From NCBI GenBank assembly GCA_041392835.1, contig JAWKLF010000001.1:868001-932000 (forward strand): DNA of 64,000 nt, given 5' to 3'. Under the pieces are notes generated by a model. It was not told the DNA's origin and ran no database searches. It worked only from the letters and a program-made list of their open reading frames with translations. Every line of letters begins with the position of its first letter. Position 1 is the stretch's first letter. Shown here one piece after another: positions 58,501-64,000 of the stretch. This DNA is from OLB11 sp041392835. Lineage in GTDB: Bacteria > Bacteroidota > Bacteroidia > Chitinophagales > Chitinophagaceae. The translations under genes were made by a program, and so were the position numbers.

Positions 58501-61500
58501 AGAGATAGTAATGGCTACAGCTTACAAAAAAGTTTTTCTTCTTACTGCAAGCAATTATGGTAAAGATTATACAAGCAATATGAGTAAAGATGCTGATGTG
58601 CAATGGACTATTTTAAATCCACAAAAATCATTTGAGTACAAATTGAATGAATCAGATCGAGGTGGATTTTTTATAACAGGCATCTATATTAAACACAATC
58701 GAAGGTATTATTTTACTTCTATGGTCAATGTGCCTTTTACAAATAAAGAATTGGATATACAGTTAGAAACCTTTAGAGATAAGATATTACCTGGTAGTGA
58801 ACAAGAATGGAAAATAAAAATTGCGGGTAGTAAAAAAGAAAAAGTAAGTGCCGAGTTGTTAGCAACTATGTACGATGCCAGTTTAGATGCGTACAAACTA
58901 CATCGTTGGGAAAATTTTGGGCTTTTCCCAAATAGACATCAAAGTTTATATTTCAATACCTACAGCAATTTTATATTAAATCATGGTATGCAAGTTTATT
59001 ATCCTACACAAGAATATATTGAAGGCTATGAAAAAACATATCCTTATCTTAATTGGTGGAATCTAAACAGCCATTATGGCGGTATTCGTATAGGAGGAGA
59101 TAGAAGTAGTAACGTTTCGTATATGATGGATGGTATGGCATTAGAAGGTGCTCCCAATACAGCCTTTGCACCTCCATCATTAAAGTCTGAAATAAAAAAA
59201 ATGCCACTGAGTGCTAAAATGGGCTATAAAAATTTGGAAGAATCAACCGTATCGGCTACTAGTATGGAACAAAAGGAAAAACCAGAACTTGGAAATTCCA
59301 ATGTTGCCATGCGAAGTAATTTTAATGAAACGGCTTTCTTTTTTCCTCATCTCTATACCGATGAAAATGGCAACATAATCTTAAAATTTAAAGCTCCAGA
59401 TGCACTTACTCGATGGAAATTGATGGCTTTTGCACATACTACTCAAATTCAAAGTCAACTATTAACTGCCACAAGCAACACACAAAAAGAATTGATGATA
59501 GTGCCCAATACGCCACGTTTTCTTAGAGAAGGAGATGCCATCACCTATAGTGCTAAGGTGACCAATTTGAGTGATAAGGATATAAAAGTTCTTTGCCAAA
59601 TGGATATTTTAAATGCAGTAAACAACGAATCGCTAAATAAATCGTTTGAAAAAGAATTGGATAAAGAAATAGTAATAAAAAAAGAATCAAGCGAAGCAGT
59701 ACAATGGAATATAAAAGTACCCAATGGATTTACAGATCCTGTACTCATTAAAATAATAGCAAAAAACAGTACGATAAGCGATGGCGAACAGCAAGTTTTG
59801 CCAGTGCTTTCGAATACAATGTTAGTAACTGAAACCTTGCCATTGCCAGTAAAAATTAATAGTAAAAAATCATTCCGATTTGAAAACTTGCTCAATAGCA
59901 AATCATCTAATACGCTCAGGCATCATAATCTAACTGTAGAATATACTGCTAATCCTGCATGGTATGCCATACAAGCATTGCCCTATCTTACCGACTATCC
60001 ATATGACTGTGCAGAACAAACATTTAATCGCTATTATGCCAATGAGCTATCTGCACATATAGCACAATCAAATCCACAGATTAAACAAGTTTTTTCTACT
60101 TGGAAAGATACAGACACTATGGCCTTGCTTTCCAATCTTGAAAAAAATACAGAATTAAAATCTGCGCTGCTTGCAGAAACACCTTGGGTGATGGATGCTC
60201 AAAATGAAACACAGCAAAAGAAAAAAATAGCCACACTTTTTGAAATAAATAGAATGAGCAAAGAGACACATAAAGCAGCAGCTACTCTATACAATATGCA
60301 ATCGAGCAATGGTGGCTTTGTTTGGTTTAAAGGCATGCCAGAAGATCGATATATAACGCAATATATCATGACAGGTGTGGGCCGTTTGATACATTTAGGC
60401 GTCAATAAAACAAGTCAGGATGAAAAAATATTGAGTATGATAGAGAAAGCAATTCCATATCTTGACCGTCGTTTAAAAGAAGATTACGAAGAATTGAAAA
60501 AATTAAAAGTAGACTTGCAAAAACAACATATATCTCACTTTCAAATACAGTATTTATATATGCGCAGCTTCTTTAAAGAAGAAATGCCAATATCGCAAGA
60601 AATAAAAAAAGCTTTCGATTATTATTTAGGTCAATCAGAACAGTACGGATTAAAACAAAATAAGTATATGCAAGCTATGTGCGCTATAGTATTGCATCGT
60701 TGGAATAAAAAAACGGCGGCTCAAGACATTATTCGTTCACTTCGTGAAACAGCCATACATCATGAAGAGTTGGGTATGTATTGGAAAGAGCTCACAGCAA
60801 GTTATTGGTGGTACGAATCTCCTATAGAAGCCCAAAGCTTGATGATAGAATGTTTCAAAGAAGTGGCAGCAAGCGAAACAGAAGTAGATGAACTTAAAAT
60901 TTGGCTTATCAAAAATAAACAAACTACAGCTTGGAATACCAGCAGAGCTACTGCCGATGCGTGCTATGCATTATTGTTGAATGGCACTTATTGGCTAAGC
61001 ACACAACCCGATGTAAGCATACAACTTGGAAATAAAAAAATACAATCACTCCATGAAAAACAAGAAGCTGGCACAGGATATTTCAAAACACATATTGAAA
61101 AAGAACAAATTGATGCATCACAAGGAAACATTCAAGTAGAAGTAAAAAATAATGCTGAGAAAGGTAAAAATATTTCGGGTACTACATGGGGTGCTGTATA
61201 TTGGCAGTATTTTGAAAATTTAGATAAAATAACTTCTCAAGAAACACCTTTAAAGATTAAAAAAGATTTGTACAAAGTAGTCTTGAATGATAAAGGAGAA
61301 AAATTGATTCCTATTACAGAGCAGTATCCTCTACAAGTTGGAGATAAAATAAAAGTAAAGATAGAGCTAAGGGTAGATAGACCTATGGAGTATGTACATT
61401 TGAAAGATATGAGGGCTACATGTTTTGAGCCTATCAACGTATTAAGTCAATACAAATTTCAGGGTGGGCTGGGCTATTATGAAGCTACCAAAGACATGGC

Positions 61501-61666
61501 TACCAACTTCTTTTTTCACTATTTACAAAAAGGCACATACGTATTTGAGTATCCAATGTTTGTAACGCATAAAGGCGATTTTTCGAATGGCGTGGCAACC
61601 ATACAATGTATGTATGCACCAGAATTTAGTAGCCATAGCGAAGGGCTTAAGGTAAGTGTAAAATAA
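55517..61666 (+). CDS. Alpha-2-macroglobulin family protein
   Basis: The 2049-residue protein has a signal peptide (FFILILLLSKTSFTFSQ) and an alpha-helical N-terminal region (to about 450). MG-type beta domains follow, including the MG2-like SFLFTDRSIYRPGQTIFFKC and VEEYKRPQFEVKFD. The conserved A2M stretch reads LILKFKAPDALTRWKLMAFA-like (NIILKFKAPDALTRWKL), then the thioester motif YPYDCAEQTFNRYYAN (Cys about 1498). Near residue 1190 is NVSYMMDGMALEGAP, which resembles a TonB plug fragment. Such proteins are thought to trap proteases in the periplasm. The usual partner pbpC is not adjacent. Confidence 0.9.
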   Translation: MYKYFFILILLLSKTSFTFSQQMNSNTYQKQWASIDEAFSKGLPQTAQKEIEQLLLKTKAEKNTDQYIKALCYYRVSLRDRDEKSSLHDMQFFQKEIQTAVFPAKQLLHSMLAELYWTYYEEHRWNMLERTSIDREELKSGKHYNDEIETWTAATFFDEITKEYHASLEEASALKKVKLSDFEQLIDKGKNTLILRPTLYDFLAHRALEYYEMEENEIHLAAYAFEIQDENAFAPNILFANRKIETSDKDSKKYQALKIFQELILFHANDEDPSALIDVDLNRLNFVYEESTHLAKDSLYQIALKHIVKQYPHNSQAALASVLLAEQYVNENTYNPRNITSQNSNINPALARTMVLEIIEKFPATEAYTRAKTLLLQIESRLLQMQTEKVVLPMKPSLVRVDYKNLKEIFIKVIPLTNEEYKSWHQVYDNTVYETILNKKDIKNWSVVLPQKNDFLAHSTELKIEALQLGVYAIAMSETKEFKQGACASFAFLSVSNLSHITASSNTNNFTELYVVHRDTGEPLENVEIRTHSNEYNYNQRKYNWKHGKTYKSDKDGKVVLEPSKLSYQLELIRDNDNLFLPDNMYVHPNTKSEPRDYLRSFLFTDRSIYRPGQTIFFKCILINKIGNQYNKYEVVKNKETIVKLLDANHQVVKEQTFKSNEYGSFSGTFQAPEGLLTGQFQLVAESGRALFNVEEYKRPQFEVKFDTLKNSYQLQDQITVKGVAKAYAGNQIDGASVSYRVVRESRFPYYWCYSFWGRPQSASMEIANGKTKTLQDGSFSIPFVAIPDLSIDKRTEPVFTYTIYADVTDINGETRSGETMLSISYKNIEIKLDAPTQIHTKDFQSIVLKTNNLSGAFIPSTVILSLKKLSTPQAVYKKRLWNKVEYNLIDEQSFRRDFPLDEYNNENEIETWKIEKTIWDKTIQSTESGMVNLPKTDVPSGMYVLEASTKDKNGEQVLEKKFIRINATNNLEALPFEQAISSALKEQYEPGDKIEIVMATAYKKVFLLTASNYGKDYTSNMSKDADVQWTILNPQKSFEYKLNESDRGGFFITGIYIKHNRRYYFTSMVNVPFTNKELDIQLETFRDKILPGSEQEWKIKIAGSKKEKVSAELLATMYDASLDAYKLHRWENFGLFPNRHQSLYFNTYSNFILNHGMQVYYPTQEYIEGYEKTYPYLNWWNLNSHYGGIRIGGDRSSNVSYMMDGMALEGAPNTAFAPPSLKSEIKKMPLSAKMGYKNLEESTVSATSMEQKEKPELGNSNVAMRSNFNETAFFFPHLYTDENGNIILKFKAPDALTRWKLMAFAHTTQIQSQLLTATSNTQKELMIVPNTPRFLREGDAITYSAKVTNLSDKDIKVLCQMDILNAVNNESLNKSFEKELDKEIVIKKESSEAVQWNIKVPNGFTDPVLIKIIAKNSTISDGEQQVLPVLSNTMLVTETLPLPVKINSKKSFRFENLLNSKSSNTLRHHNLTVEYTANPAWYAIQALPYLTDYPYDCAEQTFNRYYANELSAHIAQSNPQIKQVFSTWKDTDTMALLSNLEKNTELKSALLAETPWVMDAQNETQQKKKIATLFEINRMSKETHKAAATLYNMQSSNGGFVWFKGMPEDRYITQYIMTGVGRLIHLGVNKTSQDEKILSMIEKAIPYLDRRLKEDYEELKKLKVDLQKQHISHFQIQYLYMRSFFKEEMPISQEIKKAFDYYLGQSEQYGLKQNKYMQAMCAIVLHRWNKKTAAQDIIRSLRETAIHHEELGMYWKELTASYWWYESPIEAQSLMIECFKEVAASETEVDELKIWLIKNKQTTAWNTSRATADACYALLLNGTYWLSTQPDVSIQLGNKKIQSLHEKQEAGTGYFKTHIEKEQIDASQGNIQVEVKNNAEKGKNISGTTWGAVYWQYFENLDKITSQETPLKIKKDLYKVVLNDKGEKLIPITEQYPLQVGDKIKVKIELRVDRPMEYVHLKDMRATCFEPINVLSQYKFQGGLGYYEATKDMATNFFFHYLQKGTYVFEYPMFVTHKGDFSNGVATIQCMYAPEFSSHSEGLKVSVK

Positions 61667-61669
61667 AGT

Positions 61670-62068
61670 TTATTCCGTATCCTGATGTGTTACTACTTCA
61701 ATCTTTACTTGGCCAAGTCCGTGCTTAAAGAATTTTAATTCTTTAGCAGCGCGCTGAGAAAGATCTACCAGTCGTTTGTTTTTTTTATTCATTCGGTCGT
61801 TCACTTTTACTACAACCGATAGGTTGTTTTTAGTATTCGTTACTTTGATATAGGTGCCTAACTTCAAAAAATTGTTTGCACAAGTAAGTTTATCATTACT
61901 AAAAATTTCGCCATTAGCCGTTTTTCGACCATTAAATTTATTGCTGTAATAACTTGCAGTACCCGTCCATGTATTTTTTTTTATTTTTTTATATTGCGAA
62001 AAAAGTATGGGAGGAGCTAATAGAAAAAATGTAGTAAAGAATAAAAAGGTAAGTTTTTTGAGATTCAT
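61670..62068 (-). CDS. RlpA-like double-psi beta-barrel protein
   Basis: The 132-residue protein has a signal peptide (LTFLFFTTFFLLAPPILFSQ). One RlpA-type domain follows: WTGTASYYSNKFNGRKTANG, SNDKLTCANNFLKLGTYIKV, VVVKVNDRMNKKNKRLVDLS and AAKELKFFKHGLGQVKIEVV. The NDR motif and the LS..AA end are typical. RlpA proteins bind or cleave denuded glycan strands; no SPOR domain is present here. It converges with the A2M gene, with 3 bp between the stops. Confidence 0.9.
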   Translation of the reverse strand: MNLKKLTFLFFTTFFLLAPPILFSQYKKIKKNTWTGTASYYSNKFNGRKTANGEIFSNDKLTCANNFLKLGTYIKVTNTKNNLSVVVKVNDRMNKKNKRLVDLSQRAAKELKFFKHGLGQVKIEVVTHQDTE

Positions 62069-62183
62069 AGATTTTGTAGTTTGGTAAAGATTTTATGGAG
62101 AAAAAAGAATTCATTTCAAAAAAAAGAAAGAAAATGGAGCTTCCATGTCGGAAACTCAATAAAAGTATAAAATAATTTTAAAG

Positions 62184-62207
62184 AACTCTAATAAATAGAG
62201 TTTTTTT
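62184..62207 (+). terminator. Rightward terminator between rlpA and the lysozyme gene
   Basis: AACTCTA (62184-62190), loop ATAAA, TAGAGTT (62196-62202), then T to 62207. The nearest rightward gene to its left is A2M, so that transcript would run antisense through rlpA before stopping here. Confidence 0.75.
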
Positions 62208-62262
62208 AACGAACCTGATTTTCGAATTCTAAATATTTTGTTGTCTATTTACAGCGTAGAGT

Positions 62263-63012
62263 ATGGCACTAACAAAACGACATAAAGTACAAATGATAAT
62301 ATTCAGTATACTCTGCGTAAGTGCATTGATACTACAGCGATTTGTATTTAATACGCTACCTATACGCTATCCCAATTTTGGAATTAGTATTCCAGGAGGC
62401 TATACAACTCACGGTATTGATGTGTCAAGATATCAAAAAAATATTGACTGGGACGCCGTATGCGAAATGGAAGATAGAGGGCATCGTATTTCTTTTGCTA
62501 TCATTAAAGCTACAGAAGGTCTTCAATCCAAAGATCCTTATTTCGATAAAAATTGGCGCAATATTGAAAAAGCCCCATTGATACGAGGTGCCTATATGTA
62601 TTTTCATCCTGGAAAAAATGGAAATAAACAGGCTGCTTTTTTTGCGGAGCATGTAAAACTTAAAAAAGGCGATTTGGCACCGGTTGTAGATATTGAAGAA
62701 ACCAATCGTTCTAATACTGAAAAAATAAAAAAAAATTTACAAGATTGCCTACTTGCCTTGGAAAATATATACCATACAAAACCCATTATATATACCAATG
62801 TAGATTTCTATAATCAGATTTTAGGAAGCGATTTTGATGAGTACCCATTTTGGGCAGCTCATTATCAACAACTACACGAACCGCGAACCGATAGGGACTG
62901 GAGTATTTGGCAACATAGCGATAGAGGACACGTAAACGGTATAGAGGCATATGTGGATTTTAATGTAGTAAATGGCAGTATAGATGCCCTCAAAAAACTT
63001 TGTTTAGAATAG
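62263..63012 (+). CDS. GH25 family lysozyme
   Basis: The 249-residue protein has one N-terminal membrane anchor (VQMIIFSILCVSALILQRFV) and a GH25 domain: GIDVSRYQKNIDWDAVC (catalytic Asp region), FAIIKATEGLQSKDPYFDKN, GAYMYFHPGKNGNKQAAFF, LAPVVDIEET (Glu/Asp of the active site), KPIIYTNVDFYNQIL, FWAAHY and WSIWQHSDRGHVNGI. The family cleaves the MurNAc-GlcNAc bond of peptidoglycan. It is probably held in the periplasm by its anchor. Confidence 0.93.
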   Translation: MALTKRHKVQMIIFSILCVSALILQRFVFNTLPIRYPNFGISIPGGYTTHGIDVSRYQKNIDWDAVCEMEDRGHRISFAIIKATEGLQSKDPYFDKNWRNIEKAPLIRGAYMYFHPGKNGNKQAAFFAEHVKLKKGDLAPVVDIEETNRSNTEKIKKNLQDCLLALENIYHTKPIIYTNVDFYNQILGSDFDEYPFWAAHYQQLHEPRTDRDWSIWQHSDRGHVNGIEAYVDFNVVNGSIDALKKLCLE

Positions 63013-63060
63013 TATCAAAAAATCATGATACAAATCGGAAAACTATTTGCAAATTTCACA

Positions 63061-63068
63061 TACTTTTG
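63061..63068 (+). promoter_or_regulatory. nuoG-like gene -7 box (TACTTTTG)
   Basis: TAnnTTTG match ending 5 nt before the ATG at 63074, again implying a nearly leaderless message. Confidence 0.55.
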
Positions 63069-63073
63069 TTGTT

Positions 63074-64000
63074 ATGAGTGATGTGCAAACACCCCCAAAA
63101 AGTACTTTTACGGTTACTATCGATAATATTACGATAGAAGTAGAACCGGGAACTACCGTATTGCAAGCAGCACGCCAAATTGGTGGCGATGTTACACCTC
63201 CAGCCATGTGTTTTTATAGCAAGTTAGAAGGTAGCGGTGGTAAATGCCGAACGTGCTTAGTGGAAATTGCAGCTGGCTCAACTAAAGATCCCCGACCTAT
63301 GCCTAAATTGCAAGCCAGTTGTCGCACAGCGGTAATGGATGGCATGATAGTAAAAAATATTACATCAGAAAAAGTGCCAGAAGCAAGAGCAGGGGTAGTA
63401 GAATTTTTACTTATGAATCATCCACTCGATTGCCCTATATGCGATCAGGCTGGTGAGTGCCATTTGCAAGATTTGGGCTATGAGCATGGTAAAGAATCTA
63501 CTCGTTTTGAATTTGAAAGAAGAACATTTGAAAAAGAAGATATAGGACCTTATATACAACTTCATATGAATCGATGCATCCTATGTTATAGATGCACTTA
63601 TGTAGCCAATCAACTTACAGATTGTAGAAGTCATGGAGTATTGCACAGAGGCGACCATGCAGAAATCTCAACATTAATTTCTAAAGCAATAGACAATGAC
63701 TTTTCGGGCAATATGATAGATGTATGCCCTGTTGGTGCTTTGACCGATAAAACATTCCGATTCAAAAATCGTGTTTGGTTTACAAAACCCGTATTAGCAC
63801 ACCGCGATTGTAAAAGTTGTTGTGGGCAAGTAACACTTTGGTACAGAGGTGATGATGTACTTAGAGTTACAGCAAGAAAAGATGCATGGGGCGAAGTAGC
63901 CGATGATGAACAAGGCAAACCAGGGTGGATTTGCAACACTTGCCGATTTGATAAAAAAGACACTGCAGACTGGACTATAGAAGGACCTATGAAGGTAGAT
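63074..64000 (+). CDS. nuoG: NADH-quinone oxidoreductase subunit G, N-terminal part (partial)
   Basis: 309 codons are visible and the frame is open at the window end. MSDVQTPPKSTFTVTIDNIT begins a ferredoxin-like [2Fe-2S] domain with Cys in MCFYSKLEGSGGKCRTCLVE and ASCRTAV. Next are the His/Cys-ligated [4Fe-4S] site HPLDCPICDQAGECHLQD and the second [4Fe-4S] pair NRCILCYRCTYVAN and DVCPVGAL. The following segment HRDCKSCCGQVTLWYRGDDV and WICNTCR starts the molybdopterin-oxidoreductase-like part. This is the electron-wiring subunit of complex I. No other nuo gene precedes it, so the complex-I genes, if clustered, lie to the right. Confidence 0.93.
   Translation, partial: MSDVQTPPKSTFTVTIDNITIEVEPGTTVLQAARQIGGDVTPPAMCFYSKLEGSGGKCRTCLVEIAAGSTKDPRPMPKLQASCRTAVMDGMIVKNITSEKVPEARAGVVEFLLMNHPLDCPICDQAGECHLQDLGYEHGKESTRFEFERRTFEKEDIGPYIQLHMNRCILCYRCTYVANQLTDCRSHGVLHRGDHAEISTLISKAIDNDFSGNMIDVCPVGALTDKTFRFKNRVWFTKPVLAHRDCKSCCGQVTLWYRGDDVLRVTARKDAWGEVADDEQGKPGWICNTCRFDKKDTADWTIEGPMKVD

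Noticed and set aside
1..64000. Transposases, integrases, phage genes
   Set aside because: None found in any reading frame with recognisable motifs; the only mobile signal is the short non-coding repeats.

Overview
The window is a stretch of AT-rich chromosome from a Bacteroidota bacterium, probably from the Chitinophagia/Sphingobacteriia side of the phylum; no species is claimed. The evidence is a GldB gliding lipoprotein, Por-type (T9SS) C-terminal sorting domains, a TonB-dependent receptor with a carboxypeptidase-regulatory-like N-domain, the Bacteroidota form of ComEC, an HU-like/SPOR protein, a LytTR two-component pair with a propeller sensor, and many promoters of the form TAnnTTTG. Housekeeping genes dominate: purH, pgk, gapA, nadE, uppS, bamA, dnaK, fabD, an acyl-CoA dehydrogenase, ccsA, tryptophan dioxygenase, tatD, purS, pssA and the start of nuoG, plus tRNA-Glu, tRNA-Ser and tRNA-Pro.

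Layout. 0-9.3 kb reads leftward: a decayed TlpA-like gene, purH, comEC with an in-frame stop, an HU-SPOR protein, a T9SS cargo protein, and gapA-pgk-lipoprotein. 9.4-18 kb holds tRNA-Glu, gldB, a small barrel protein, nadE with a truncated globin, a DUF2147 protein and uppS-bamA (bamA is frameshifted). 18-25 kb has dnaK, then an accessory patch: an XRE regulator, a lipoprotein/outer-membrane-protein pair, a degraded copy of the dnaK 3' end and a zeta-toxin-like pair. 24.4-33 kb is a LytTR two-component system divergent from a secreted beta-helix protein and a 1213-residue subtilisin-like protease with five 73-74-residue repeats and a dockerin-like end. 33-48 kb carries fabD to acyl-CoA dehydrogenase, a Crp-like regulator, twin lipoproteins, ccsA, TDO, two tRNAs, assorted lipoproteins, an LRR protein and a TatD/deacetylase/M28-like operon. 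48-64 kb has pssA-purS-PLP enzyme, a TonB receptor and a beta-helix T9SS protein that share an unusual operator, a 2049-residue alpha-2-macroglobulin, rlpA, a GH25 lysozyme and nuoG.

Two things stand out. First, four genes are broken: a TlpA-like gene with several lesions, comEC (one TAA), bamA (one-base shift) and the beta-helix T9SS protein (one-base shift). These are either mutations or sequence errors; the bamA case matters most because the gene is normally essential. Second, the intergenic DNA carries three families of short, palindrome-rich, MITE-like repeats with no transposase in the window. All three meet in tandem just upstream of ccsA. The best regulatory signal is a ladder of TAAY motifs at an exact 11-bp period ending in a -7 box, shared by the TonB receptor and the next T9SS gene. 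No CRISPR array, integrase, transposase or phage gene was seen.
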